Shown in pieces: positions 1-7,075 of a stretch of DNA of 40,465 bases (position 1 is the first letter of the stretch; the number at the start of each line of letters is the position of its first letter). The notes under the pieces are model-generated. The model was not told the origin of the DNA. It made no database searches and saw nothing but the letters and a program-made list of their open reading frames with translations. The translations under genes and the position numbers were made by a program. The DNA is taken from positions 1 through 40,465 of the forward strand of contig CAYMCQ010000032.1 of NCBI GenBank assembly GCA_964389025.1, in the 5' to 3' direction. This DNA is from CAYMCQ01 sp964389025. Its GTDB lineage: Bacteria > Verrucomicrobiota > Verrucomicrobiia > Limisphaerales > CAYMCQ01.

Positions 1-1
1 G

Positions 2-115
2 TTCTCGCTGTGCATGGACAACAAGATGCCGATCATCGTTTTCGACTTGTTCCGTCCGCACAATCTGCGGCAGGTCGTGATGGGCGAGCAGGTGGGGACG
101 CTGGTGACGGGATAA
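2..115 (+). CDS. pyrH: UMP kinase, C-terminal end (partial)
   Basis: Only the last 37 codons are present; the gene starts before the window. The visible C-terminus (SLCMDNKMPIIVF, then RQVVMGEQVGTLVTG and a TAA stop) matches the end of bacterial UMP kinase, where a conserved CxxNxxPIxVFN segment is followed by GExxGTL. The enzyme phosphorylates UMP to UDP in cytoplasmic pyrimidine nucleotide synthesis. The pyrimidine gene pyrG also occurs in this window, about 25 kb away, with no sign that the two are linked. The call rests on the short tail alone. Confidence 0.8.
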   Translation, partial: FSLCMDNKMPIIVFDLFRPHNLRQVVMGEQVGTLVTG

Positions 116-117
116 AA

Positions 118-250
118 TCTCCAAACCCCAGGCAGCAAGCACCAGAGAAACACCAAATTCCAGACTCCAAAAACTTTCCGCTTCTCGACTGTTTATTATT
201 GGTGCTTGAAGTTTCTCTGGTGCTTGGATGTTGGAGCTTGGTGCTTTGCA
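118..250. repeat. Interspersed imperfect hairpin repeat, copy 1 (CACCAGAGAAACACC type)
   Basis: This fills most of the 200-base gap between pyrH and the next gene. The left half carries AGCACCAGAGAAACACCAAA and the right half carries its near-complement (GTTTCTCTGGTGCTTGG), so the unit can fold back. Related copies lie at about 12429-12580 and 37655-37790. All three translate, in at least one frame, to peptides of the KHQTPN or GVWCLVFGVW kind. No gene is seen inside it. Confidence 0.75.
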
Positions 251-317
251 AGCCGGCACCGCCGATTTTTTCAAAACACGTCATTGCCTCTCCGCTTAAA
301 AAGAGCGATTGGTAATC

Positions 318-959
318 ATGACCTTTTCCTCACGAGAAAGCGCAGGCAGACATCTCGGCGAATATTTGCTGCACGAAGGGGTGCGCGCAGATTTGGTCCT
401 CGGCTTGCCGCGCGGCGGAGTTGTCGTTGCCGCCGGAGTCGCAAAAGTTTTGCAACTGCCACTCGATGTTCTTGTCGTCCGCAAGATCGGTCATCCATGG
501 CATCGCGAGTTTGCCGTCGGCGCTCTTGGGGAGGGCGGAACAGTCGTCCTGGATGAACGGTCTTTGAGCCGGACCAACGTGATGGAAGATGAGTTGAAAG
601 AAATCATCGCCGAGGAAACGGAGCGGTTAAAAAATTACCAGCGCAAATTTCATCGCGACACTCTGATTCCACGCTCAGGCAAAAGCATTGTCATCGTTGA
701 TGATGGATTGGCGACGGGCGCTACGACCGAGGCTGCGGTTAAATCCGCCAGAGAACAGGGCGCGCGCGAAGTGTTTGTTGCTGTTCCGGTTGCTTCCACA
801 AATGCCGTGGAGCGGCTGTCGGCAGTGGCCGATAAAGTTTTTTCGTTGTGGGCGGATCCTGAGTTTGACGCCGTTGGCCGCTACTACGAGCAGTTCGCGC
901 AGACGACCGATGAAGAAGTCGTCGCGCTGTTGCATGAAAATCACCGGATGGCGGCGTGA
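318..959 (+). CDS. Phosphoribosyltransferase-domain protein
   Basis: A 213-residue type I phosphoribosyltransferase-fold protein. The PRPP-binding signature VIVDDGLATGAT lies at about residues 125-136. An N-terminal PRGGVVVA segment and VVRKIGHPWHREFAVGA resemble the stand-alone PRTase proteins of the COG1926 type, whose substrate is unknown. The PRPP-binding residues DDGLATG are intact, so the protein is probably active, but the base or substrate cannot be read from the sequence. The ATG at 318 was chosen over an upstream TTG at 309 because the family core begins near FSSRESAG and the TTG has no spaced ribosome site. It converges on the acetyltransferase at 1040, with a palindrome filling the gap. 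A distant alternative is a ComF-like role, but the cysteine cluster of ComF is absent. Confidence 0.85.
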   Translation: MTFSSRESAGRHLGEYLLHEGVRADLVLGLPRGGVVVAAGVAKVLQLPLDVLVVRKIGHPWHREFAVGALGEGGTVVLDERSLSRTNVMEDELKEIIAEETERLKNYQRKFHRDTLIPRSGKSIVIVDDGLATGATTEAAVKSAREQGAREVFVAVPVASTNAVERLSAVADKVFSLWADPEFDAVGRYYEQFAQTTDEEVVALLHENHRMAA

Positions 960-966
960 ACTCATC

Positions 967-1037
967 GGAGGGGCGAGTTGCACGAGTCCCCAAACTTCCA
1001 CGCCCCCGAGTCAGGGACTCGTGTAACTCGTCCCTCC
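967..1037. repeat. Long palindrome between convergent genes (GGAGGGGCGAGTT type)
   Basis: Two 24-base arms (967-990 and 1014-1037) match as inverted repeats at 22 of 24 positions; the two differences are still G-U pairs on one strand. It occupies the whole gap between the stop codons at 959 and 1040. A bidirectional terminator role is inferred from placement. It is related in style to the palindromes at 19476, 32121 and 38171, although the arm sequence differs. Confidence 0.85.
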
Positions 1038-1039
1038 GT

Positions 1040-1507
1040 TTATTTTTCTCCGAGCACAAAATCCATTTCGAAAACTTCGTAGTCCGTCCGCTTCATTCCC
1101 AAACATTCGTAAGTTTTCCGCGCCGTCGCGTTGGCTGCATCCATGTAGAGCCGCAGGCCGCAAACGTCCTTTCGCTGCTTCGCCAGTTTGTGGACGTGGT
1201 TGAACAGTGCGCGGAAAATTCCCTGCCCGCGAAATTCCTTCTCGACATAGACACTTTGGATCCACCAGAAATTTCCGTTGCGCCAGTCGCTCCATTCGAG
1301 CGTGATGAGCAACTGGCCGGCGATGCGGCCTCCGACTTCGGCCAGAAAATAAATTCCCTTCCCCGGATCGCTCAACAGCGCGGTCACGCCCGCATTCACG
1401 CGCGCGGGATCGAGGTTTCTGCCCTCGGTTTCAGAGGCGATGCGCGCGTTGAAATCCGCGATGATGGCGGCGTCGGCTGGAGTGGCTTGTCGGATTTTGA
1501 TTTTGAT
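1040..1507 (-). CDS. GNAT-family N-acetyltransferase, start codon unclear
   Basis: The reading frame encodes a typical small GNAT protein that would transfer an acetyl group from acetyl-CoA to an unknown amine. After IRQATPADAAIIADFN come the core strands FLAEVGGRIAGQLLI, the acetyl-CoA loop VYVEKEFRGQGIFRALF (Q/RxxGxG/A type) and the C-terminal NATARKTYECLGM. Family similarity clearly begins near 1500. However, the frame has no ATG, GTG or TTG between the upstream stop at 1538-1540 and a GTG at 1399, which would remove the first strand and helix. The coordinate given starts at the first ATC of an IKIKI run and is provisional. An interspersed repeat (about 1536-1585) lies exactly upstream, and an ATG exists only in a shifted frame. 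Either a non-standard start, a frameshift or a start lost to repeat insertion is possible. Confidence 0.75.
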   Translation of the reverse strand: MKIKIRQATPADAAIIADFNARIASETEGRNLDPARVNAGVTALLSDPGKGIYFLAEVGGRIAGQLLITLEWSDWRNGNFWWIQSVYVEKEFRGQGIFRALFNHVHKLAKQRKDVCGLRLYMDAANATARKTYECLGMKRTDYEVFEMDFVLGEK

Positions 1508-1535
1508 TCGCCGAGAATAAGTTTGTCGCGGCTGG

Positions 1536-1583
1536 AATCAATTTGATTCGTGCTCATTGGTGTCCATTCGTGGTTAACTGATT
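1536..1583. repeat. Partial interspersed repeat (GTGTCCATTCGTGGTTAA type)
   Basis: The stretch TTGATTCGTGCTCATTGG followed by TGTCCATTCGTGGTTAAC belongs to the same family as the copies at 34003-34101 and 35464-35500 (ACCACGGATGGACACGGAT and its complement). It separates the divergent acetyltransferase and Smr genes and therefore holds their promoter region. Confidence 0.6.
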
Positions 1584-1585
1584 TC

Positions 1586-1873
1586 ATGGACGAACCAATC
1601 GAGCTTCCGATTGACGGCGTGCTGGACTTGCACACGTTCAAGCCGCGCGAGGTGAAGGAACTTGTCCTCGATTATCTCGATGAATGTCGGAAGCGCGGCA
1701 TCCTGCGCGTGCGCATCATTCACGGCAAAGGCATCGGCAACCTGCGCCGCACCGTCCATGCGATTCTGGCGAAACATCCCGGCGTGTTGGAATATTCGCT
1801 GGCCAACGAACATTTCGGCGGCTGGGGCGCGACGATCGCGCATCTGAAACCTGCGACGCAACCCGGTGAATGA
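1586..1873 (+). CDS. Smr-domain protein
   Basis: A 95-residue protein that is almost entirely one Smr domain, the domain also found at the C-terminus of MutS2. The diagnostic parts are DLHTF near residue 11 (DLHG/R motif), the helix VKELVLDYLDECRKRG, the catalytic-type IIHGKG near residues 47-52 and the terminal GGWGATIAHL. Smr domains have nicking or RNA-cleaving activity in several proteins; stand-alone copies are mostly uncharacterised. The ATG at 1586 was chosen because the domain starts ten residues later and the upstream codons come from an interspersed repeat. It is divergent from the acetyltransferase. Confidence 0.85.
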   Translation: MDEPIELPIDGVLDLHTFKPREVKELVLDYLDECRKRGILRVRIIHGKGIGNLRRTVHAILAKHPGVLEYSLANEHFGGWGATIAHLKPATQPGE

Positions 1874-2178
1874 CAGCGGCGTCCGCGCGGATTTCCGCCG
1901 GTGAATAACTTTGGCTTGAATTTTTCGACTGTTCGCGCGATAACCATTTTGCGCGACGAAAGAGTCTCGGTCCAAATACCGGTTTTGAGATCTTATTGCC
2001 GGGGCGTCAGGACTTACCCGATAAGGGTCGCTCTTAGCGAGCACTAATCCCGCCCAGCGGGAGCGCCGATCTCATTAGACCTTCGCCGCGCATTTTTTTG
2101 GCCTCACCAATTTGCAAAACCTCTTTTCGTGGCGTAACGTCAGCCAAACCCAAACCGCTCAACCCTAGAACTGACACC
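1874..2178. other. Intergenic region without a recognisable gene
   Basis: About 305 bases between the Smr gene and the GspF-like gene. Two small hairpins are visible, TCGCT-CTT-AGCGA near 2030 and CCCGC-CCA-GCGGG near 2050, but no poly-T tail follows either closely. An open frame continues upstream of 2179 to 2098 but shows no family similarity there. Confidence 0.5.
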
Positions 2179-3465
2179 ATGAGCACTTACGCCTACGTCG
2201 CGCTGGACTCCAAGGGCAAAATGTTTCGCGGCAACATCACCGAAAAAAGTTGGACGTCGGCCATCCGCCGCGTCAAAGAAATGGGACTGTTTCCGACTTC
2301 CGTGAAGGAAGAAACGCAGCGCGCCATAGTTGAGCGGCTCAAAGCCACATGGAAACCTGCGCGCGCCCGCGAAGCAGCGCCGCGAAAACCGCTGCTGTTC
2401 GGCAGAGTTCCAGTCAAAGTCCTGGCTCCCTTCACACGCCAACTGGCGACGCTGCTTGACGCGGGCGTCTCGCTCGTTCGAGGTCTGCGCGCCATCGAGC
2501 AGCAGGAAGAAAACCGCGCGCTCAAAAATGTTCTTCGCAAACTCGTTGCTGATGTCGAAGGCGGCTTGCAGCTTTCCGAAGCACTGGCGCGGCACCCGAA
2601 AGTTTTTGACAAGCTTTACATCAACATGGTCGTCGCCGGTGAAACGGCTGGAATGATCGAAACCAGCCTGACGCGTCTCGCTGATTTCATGGAGCGCTCG
2701 CAAAAAATTCGTTCGAAGATCAAATCAGCTTTGTTTTATCCCGCGGCGGTGATTTCTGTCGCGACGGCATTGGTGGTTTTCCTTTCAGTGTGGGTGATTC
2801 CCAGATTTCAGGCGGTTTTTGCTGACTTGTTCGGAGGCCAGCCGCTTCCGGCGTTCACACAATTCGTTTTGGGAGCGGCGGATTTTGTTCGCGGACACTT
2901 GATTCATTTCGTGGTTCTGGCGGCAACAGTTGTGGTTGCATACAAGTTTGCCCAAACCACCAAAAAAGGGCTCGCTGCGATAGACCGCGTGAAGCTGAAC
3001 CTGCCCGTCTTTGGTCGCATCAACCGCAAGGCGGCGATTTGCCGGTTCGCGCGCACGCTGGGGGCGATGCTGGAAAACGGCGTTCCTATTCTTCAAGCTT
3101 TGACCATCGCGCGGGAGACGACGAGCAATGCTGTCTTCGCCCGCGCGATTACGCAAACACACGACCGCGTCAAGGAAGGCGACGGCCTGACTCCGCCGCT
3201 GCACGCCTCCGGCCTTTTTCCATCCACCGTCATCAGCATGGTTGACGTGGGCGAACAGACCGGCGCGCTGCCGACCATGCTTCTGAAAATCGCCGACAAC
3301 TACGAAACGGAAGTGGACAATTCCATTTCCGCCGCGTTGTCGCTGCTCGAACCGGCGCTGATCATTTTTCTGGCCGTCATCGTCGGCTGCATCGTCGTCG
3401 CAATGTTCCTGCCGATAATCTTCGCGGGCGGGGGCCTCGGCGGCGGTGATACGGGAGGGATTTAG
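2179..3465 (+). CDS. Type II secretion / type IV pilus inner-membrane protein, GspF/PilC family
   Basis: A 428-residue polytopic inner-membrane platform protein of the T2SS F family, which connects the cytoplasmic assembly ATPase to pseudopilin polymerisation. The N-terminus YAYVALDSKGKMFRGNI is the usual GspF start. Two repeats of the F domain follow: the first begins at PFTRQLATLLDAGVSL (about residue 78) and the second at CRFARTLGAMLENGVPI (about residue 290). Each contains a VVAGE or VDVGEQTG motif. Membrane segments are FYPAAVISVATALVVFLSVWV, a middle segment near HFVVLAATVVVAYK and a C-terminal LIIFLAVIVGCIVVAMFLPII. No secretion ATPase or secretin gene is in the window; the pseudopilin at 39227 is a possible distant substrate. 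The start is MSTYAYV, directly at the domain boundary. Confidence 0.93.
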   Translation: MSTYAYVALDSKGKMFRGNITEKSWTSAIRRVKEMGLFPTSVKEETQRAIVERLKATWKPARAREAAPRKPLLFGRVPVKVLAPFTRQLATLLDAGVSLVRGLRAIEQQEENRALKNVLRKLVADVEGGLQLSEALARHPKVFDKLYINMVVAGETAGMIETSLTRLADFMERSQKIRSKIKSALFYPAAVISVATALVVFLSVWVIPRFQAVFADLFGGQPLPAFTQFVLGAADFVRGHLIHFVVLAATVVVAYKFAQTTKKGLAAIDRVKLNLPVFGRINRKAAICRFARTLGAMLENGVPILQALTIARETTSNAVFARAITQTHDRVKEGDGLTPPLHASGLFPSTVISMVDVGEQTGALPTMLLKIADNYETEVDNSISAALSLLEPALIIFLAVIVGCIVVAMFLPIIFAGGGLGGGDTGGI

Positions 3466-3543
3466 CGCCGATTCAATTTTTTTTCGCGAGCCAAATGAAA
3501 ACTGAACGGATTTAACGCAAAGACAAAAAAGCGCGCAAACAAG

Positions 3544-3624
3544 GACAGGATTAACATGATGAACAGGATTGGGAAAAAGCATCCTGTGAATCCTGCCATC
3601 CTGTCTGAAAAAATCACGGCAGAC
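3544..3624. repeat. 81-bp interspersed repeat, left copy flanking hicBA
   Basis: This begins GACAGGATTAACATGATG and ends ATCACGGCAGAC. The copy at 4170-4250 is in the same orientation and differs at only two positions. Each copy is itself an imperfect fold-back made of repeated CAGGAT/ATCCTG words. The rest of the 3466-3683 gap holds no gene. Confidence 0.9.
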
Positions 3625-3683
3625 AGCGGCGACCACTTGAACTCACGGCTTGTTTTCTCGGCGAAATCATCTAATTTTCCGCC

Positions 3684-3947
3684 ATGACATTTTCGCTCAC
3701 CGCCTACATTGAAGCCGCTTTGGAACTGGCGCGTTACGACAAGCTGGAAGACGGTTCGTTTTCGGGCGAAATCCCCAAACTCAAAGGCGTGGCCGCGTTC
3801 GGCAAAACACTCCGGGAATGTGAAAGCGAACTGCGCTCCACATTGGAAGATTGGATTCTCGTTGGCTTGCGGCTGGGCCATAAACTGCCCGTGCTTGCCG
3901 GCATTGATTTGAACAAAGTTCAAAATGGCCGCATGGCGACCACTTAA
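3684..3947 (+). CDS. hicB: HicB-family antitoxin
   Basis: An 87-residue protein of the short HicB type. The partial RNase-H-like fold is seen as YDKLEDGSFSGEIPKLKGVAAFGKTLRECESELRSTLEDW, which has the usual order of strand, G-E-I-P-x-L-x-G turn and helix. HicB proteins bind and neutralise HicA and usually repress their own promoter. The antitoxin gene comes first and overlaps the toxin by 23 bases, so the two are probably translated together. No separate DNA-binding domain is visible at the C-terminus, so operator binding, if any, would need another mode. The whole pair sits between two 81-bp direct repeats. Confidence 0.8.
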   Translation: MTFSLTAYIEAALELARYDKLEDGSFSGEIPKLKGVAAFGKTLRECESELRSTLEDWILVGLRLGHKLPVLAGIDLNKVQNGRMATT

Positions 3948-4155
3948 ACGGCGCGACTTCATCCGCAAGCTTCGCGCACTCGGTTTCGACGGCCCCTTCT
4001 CCGGCACACGCCACCAGTTCATGGTTTTGGGACAGCACCGCCAGACCATTCCCACCAATTCCGAATACTCCGTCCCTCAAATCCGCATGCTCATCCGGCA
4101 GGTGGAATCCATCCTTGGCCGTTCCATTTCCTTGGACAAATGGAGTTCCTTGTAG
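3925..4155 (+). CDS. hicA: HicA-family mRNA interferase toxin
   Basis: A 76-residue HicA protein, a double-stranded-RNA-binding-like fold that cleaves mRNA in a ribosome-independent way when free of HicB. Family hallmarks are KRRDFIRKLRALGFDG at the N-terminus, SGTRHQFMV with the expected catalytic histidine at residue 30, an IPTNSEYSVPQIRMLIRQ segment and the terminal ISLDKW. Length is normal. The ATG at 3925 gives the standard N-terminus, placing the start inside hicB. The toxin appears intact. Confidence 0.85.
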   Translation: MAAWRPLKRRDFIRKLRALGFDGPFSGTRHQFMVLGQHRQTIPTNSEYSVPQIRMLIRQVESILGRSISLDKWSSL

Positions 4156-4169
4156 TCGCACTATGTTTT

Positions 4170-4250
4170 GACAGGATTAACGTGATGAACAGGATTGGGA
4201 AAAAGCATCCTGTAAATCCTGCCATCCTGTCTGAAAAAATCACGGCAGAC
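4170..4250. repeat. 81-bp interspersed repeat, right copy flanking hicBA
   Basis: Same orientation as 3544-3624 and identical at 79 of 81 positions. A shorter degenerate relative (AGGATTAACAAGATGGTCAGG) lies near 19708. Homologous recombination between the two copies would excise hicBA together with one copy. Confidence 0.9.
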
Positions 4251-4401
4251 TCCAGTGACCGCGCTCTTGTTGCGTCGAAGCACTGCGAAGACGGACGACG
4301 TGCAACAGCTAACCAGTGTCGCGGCTTGTCGCGCCGAAATCACATGAAGGCGGATGAAGGCGGATGAACCTGACTTGCCGCGACGAAGCAGGCGAAGGCG
4401 G

Positions 4402-4494
4402 AAGCTGCTGGCGGATTTTGTCACGGATGTGACGGTTGTTGGGATGAAGCTTTTCCAACTCGCGGTCAAAGGCGCAACCCTCTTCGTTTGTGAA
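4402..4494 (-). pseudogene. Remnant of a DpnI-like winged-helix domain, fragment A
   Basis: Read on the minus strand, this encodes FTNEEGCAFDRELEKL followed by HPNNRHIRDKIRQQL. That resembles the C-terminal winged-helix of DpnI-type and Dam-replacing endonucleases, where a similar segment is followed by QVLRDxG. Here the frame leaves the family after QQL and runs into repeat sequence, so only a scrap remains. The call is made from memory of the motif. Confidence 0.45.
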
Positions 4495-4528
4495 ATCGGA
4501 AGGGGCGCTTGCAGACGAAAGCGGTGGA

Positions 4529-4622
4529 GGGCCACCGCAGTCCAAGACGCTGGCGCGTTTTCCAGCGACCGCCGAATCTCGCGAAGCGTCTTGGAGTGCG
4601 CCAGCCCTCTGGCGCTTTTCCT
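4529..4622. repeat. Palindromic repeat (GCCAGCCCTCTGGCGC type), copy 1
   Basis: This contains GCAGTCCAAGACGCTGGCGC and, further right, GCGCCAGCCCTCTGGCGCTT. The same words recur at 31521-31595 and 36003-36086. It lies between the two DpnI-like fragments and separates them. Confidence 0.8.
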
Positions 4623-4633
4623 CCGTAAACGTG

Positions 4634-4681
4634 AAGCTGCTGGCGGATTTTGTCGCGGACGTGGCGGTTGTCGGGATGCAA
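4634..4681 (-). pseudogene. Remnant of a DpnI-like winged-helix domain, fragment B
   Basis: On the minus strand it encodes LHPDNRHVRDKIRQQL, a second and slightly diverged copy of the end of fragment A. It begins only three bases after the stop codon of the XRE regulator. About 50 bases are directly repeated between A and B, with the palindrome in between. Apart from these scraps and the repeats, the stretch 4156-4684 holds no gene. Confidence 0.45.
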
Positions 4682-4684
4682 TTT

Positions 4685-4906
4685 TCAGGCGTTCTCAACA
4701 AGCTTGGACAGCTTGACGTTGAGCGCTTGCGCCAATTGGGCGAGTTTATCGAGAGAAATATTTTCACGCCCACGCTCAATTTCAGAAAGGTAAGGCCAGC
4801 TCAAATCCGCCTTTTCAGCCAGCTTTTCCAAGGTCAAGCCCGCATTGGTTCGGCAGGCGCGGATGTTATTCCCCACGATCTCCCGATGGTTGACGGCATG
4901 ACCCAT
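4685..4906 (-). CDS. XRE-family helix-turn-helix regulator beside the methyltransferase
   Basis: A 73-residue protein that is almost wholly one Cro/CI-type helix-turn-helix domain: VGNNIRACRTNAGLTLEKLA, then EKADLSWPYLSEIERG, then ENISLDKLAQLAQALNVKL. It is divergent from the restriction-modification genes and is the size of a restriction-modification controller (C) protein, which binds palindromes between the genes and times endonuclease expression. Two perfect 9-bp-arm palindromes lie in the 96-base divergent gap. The ATG at 4906 is preferred because the domain follows directly. An in-frame ATG at 4942 would add 12 residues but would sit inside the first palindrome. Confidence 0.82.
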   Translation of the reverse strand: MGHAVNHREIVGNNIRACRTNAGLTLEKLAEKADLSWPYLSEIERGRENISLDKLAQLAQALNVKLSKLVENA

Positions 4907-4937
4907 TAAGTCAGCAAACCTGAATTTGAACGCGTCG

Positions 4938-4959
4938 AACATTCGACATATCGAATGTT
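4938..4959. promoter_or_regulatory. Palindromic operator candidate 1
   Basis: Perfect inverted repeat with 9-base arms AACATTCGA and TCGAATGTT separated by CATA. It lies 31 bases upstream of the regulator start. Placement suggests an operator for the adjacent XRE protein. Confidence 0.6.
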
Positions 4960-4976
4960 TTGGCTTGATCCTCTTT

Positions 4977-4998
4977 TGTGGATCGGGATCGATCCACA
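4977..4998. promoter_or_regulatory. Palindromic operator candidate 2
   Basis: Perfect inverted repeat with 9-base arms TGTGGATCG and CGATCCACA separated by GGAT. It ends four bases before the ATG at 5003 and so would cover that ribosome site. Its sequence differs from candidate 1, so the two may bind different proteins or have different functions. Confidence 0.6.
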
Positions 4999-5002
4999 GT
5001 GA

Positions 5003-7075
5003 ATGTCTGAGAAGTCGCGGCGTATCCCAAAAGGAAACAGAGCCGCCCCAAGAAAGCGGCGGGATCAGAGATCCGATCCAAAAAAACTCCGATACAAAAT
5101 CCACCGAAAAATTTCTGCTCCGTCACTCCACAAGCCTGAAGGCAACGGCAAGATCAGGGACGAGCAAATTGCCATGCCGTTCGTTGTGCCGAAGCGCATC
5201 GAAGCGCAGCCATTTCTCAAGTGGGCGGGCGGCAAGGCCAGCCTGCTGCGTCAGCTTGAAGAATTCTTTCCGCACGAGATAGATCGCTACTTTGAACCAT
5301 TCCTCGGCGGCGGCGCGGTGTTCTTCCATCTCAAATACCGCTTCCCGGACCTGCGCCCGTTCCTGCGCGACGGCAACAAGGAACTCATCAACTGCTACCG
5401 CGTCGTCCGCGACCGACCGGAAGAACTCATGCGGTTGCTCGACGAACATTCCAAAGCTTTTCGAGCGGACGGCGACAAATATTTCTACGACATCCGCAAG
5501 CAGCACGACTTGACCGACGATCTCGCCCGCGCCGCCAGGACAATCTTCCTAAACAAAACCTGTTTCAACGGTCTCTGGCGCGTCAACGCCAAGGGCGAAT
5601 TCAACACGCCCGTCGGCTCAAGCAAAAATCCAAACCTCTATTCCCGCGACAACATTCTCGCCGCGTCCGATGTCTTGCAGTCCGCGCAACTGGAAGCGCA
5701 GGACTTCCGCAAAGTTTTGGACGAAGCGCGTCAGGGAGATTTCATCTACTTTGACCCGCCGTATCTGCCCATCTCCGCCTACTCGGATTTCAAACGCTAC
5801 ACGCTCGAACAATTCCGCGAGGCCGATCAGGTGGAACTGGCGCGCGTGTTCCGCGAGTTGGATGCGAAGGGCTGCCGAGTGGTTTTATCGAACTCCGAGC
5901 ATCCGCGAACCCGCGAACTTTACACCGGCTTTCCCATTCAAGCTGTCTCCGCTCCGAGATTCATAAATTGCAAACCTGGCGGAAGGGGAAACATCTCCGA
6001 GCTTGTTGTTACGAACACGAGTGCAACAAAGCATCCGCAAGTGTTCTTCACCTCGTCTGCCGAGCCGGAATTTCCCGAAACGAAATACATGGGCAGTAAG
6101 CAGCGGCTTCTCCCTTTCATCCTCAAGCACCTAGCCAAACTGAAATTCAATTCAGCACTCGACGCTTTCTCGGGAAGCGGCTGCGTCGGCTATGCCATCA
6201 AGCAAACTGGCGCACTGGTCTATGCAAATGACTTCCTGAATTTCTGTTTCCACACCGCCCGCGCTACAATTGAAAACAACTCGACGAAGTTGGGCGAAGA
6301 CGATGTCAGCAAGTTAATGCTGCCGAACACATCCGCGCCGACATTCGTTCGAGACACCTACACAGATCTGTTCTTCAACGAAACGGATTGCGTGTTTCTG
6401 GACAACCTTTGGGCGAATATCCAAGAGCTTCAATCACCACTGAAGGTTTCGCTGGCCCTTGCTGCTGCCTCTCGCGCGTGCATGAAGAAGCGCCCGCGTG
6501 GGATGTTCACGTTTACCGGACGCAAAGGCTGGGATGAACGAATTGATTTGAAGCTGTCCATGCGCGAGCAATTCCTGATCGCCGTCAACGCCTTCAACAG
6601 CGCGGTGTTCTCGAACGGCCAGCAAAACAAAACTTTCAACTCAGACGTATTCGATGTGCAACCCGACCTTGCCGACTTGGTTTACATAGACACGCCCTAC
6701 ATCAGTCCGTTTTCGGATTGTGACTACACGCGGCGTTACCATTTTGTCGAAGGCTATTGTCGCTATTGGAAAGGCGTTGAAATCACGGACACGACCACGA
6801 AAAAGATTCGGTCTTACGATACGGCCTTCTCGACCAAGGCTCGCGCACGTCAGGCGTTCCAAAAGTTGTTTCACCATTTCCGCAAATCCACTCTGGTCAT
6901 TTCTTATTCCTCCAATTGCATTCCGAGCAAGTCTGAGATGATCGAATTGCTCAAGAATGAAAAGTCGAAGGTGACTGTTTACGAATCTGCGCACCGCTAC
7001 CACCACGGCAACCACGCACACAAAGTTTGGGACAATAAAAACGAGGTCGTTGAATACCTATTCATCGCTGAATGA
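5003..7075 (+). CDS. Fused double N6-adenine DNA methyltransferase, FokI-like architecture
   Basis: A 690-residue protein with two D12-class adenine methyltransferase modules in tandem. Module 1 has PFLKWAGGKASLL, motif I FEPFLGGG (about residues 97-104) and catalytic DPPY (251-254). Module 2 starts at KYMGSKQRLLPFI, has motif I DAFSGSGCVGY (about 387) and a catalytic-type DTPY (563-566) followed by DYTRRYHFVEGYCRYWKG. Two fused modules are typical of FokI-type systems, in which each half methylates one strand of an asymmetric site. The second module's DTPY replaces the usual DPPY. The stop overlaps the endonuclease start by four bases (ATGA). The first 57 residues are very basic and lie outside the domain; the internal ATG at 5174 is an alternative start. 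Confidence 0.9.
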   Translation: MSEKSRRIPKGNRAAPRKRRDQRSDPKKLRYKIHRKISAPSLHKPEGNGKIRDEQIAMPFVVPKRIEAQPFLKWAGGKASLLRQLEEFFPHEIDRYFEPFLGGGAVFFHLKYRFPDLRPFLRDGNKELINCYRVVRDRPEELMRLLDEHSKAFRADGDKYFYDIRKQHDLTDDLARAARTIFLNKTCFNGLWRVNAKGEFNTPVGSSKNPNLYSRDNILAASDVLQSAQLEAQDFRKVLDEARQGDFIYFDPPYLPISAYSDFKRYTLEQFREADQVELARVFRELDAKGCRVVLSNSEHPRTRELYTGFPIQAVSAPRFINCKPGGRGNISELVVTNTSATKHPQVFFTSSAEPEFPETKYMGSKQRLLPFILKHLAKLKFNSALDAFSGSGCVGYAIKQTGALVYANDFLNFCFHTARATIENNSTKLGEDDVSKLMLPNTSAPTFVRDTYTDLFFNETDCVFLDNLWANIQELQSPLKVSLALAAASRACMKKRPRGMFTFTGRKGWDERIDLKLSMREQFLIAVNAFNSAVFSNGQQNKTFNSDVFDVQPDLADLVYIDTPYISPFSDCDYTRRYHFVEGYCRYWKGVEITDTTTKKIRSYDTAFSTKARARQAFQKLFHHFRKSTLVISYSSNCIPSKSEMIELLKNEKSKVTVYESAHRYHHGNHAHKVWDNKNEVVEYLFIAE

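Noticed and set aside
4354..4716. Plus-strand frames in the repeat-rich stretch before the XRE gene
   Set aside because: They consist of repeat sequence and the complement of nuclease fragments; no start site or domain.
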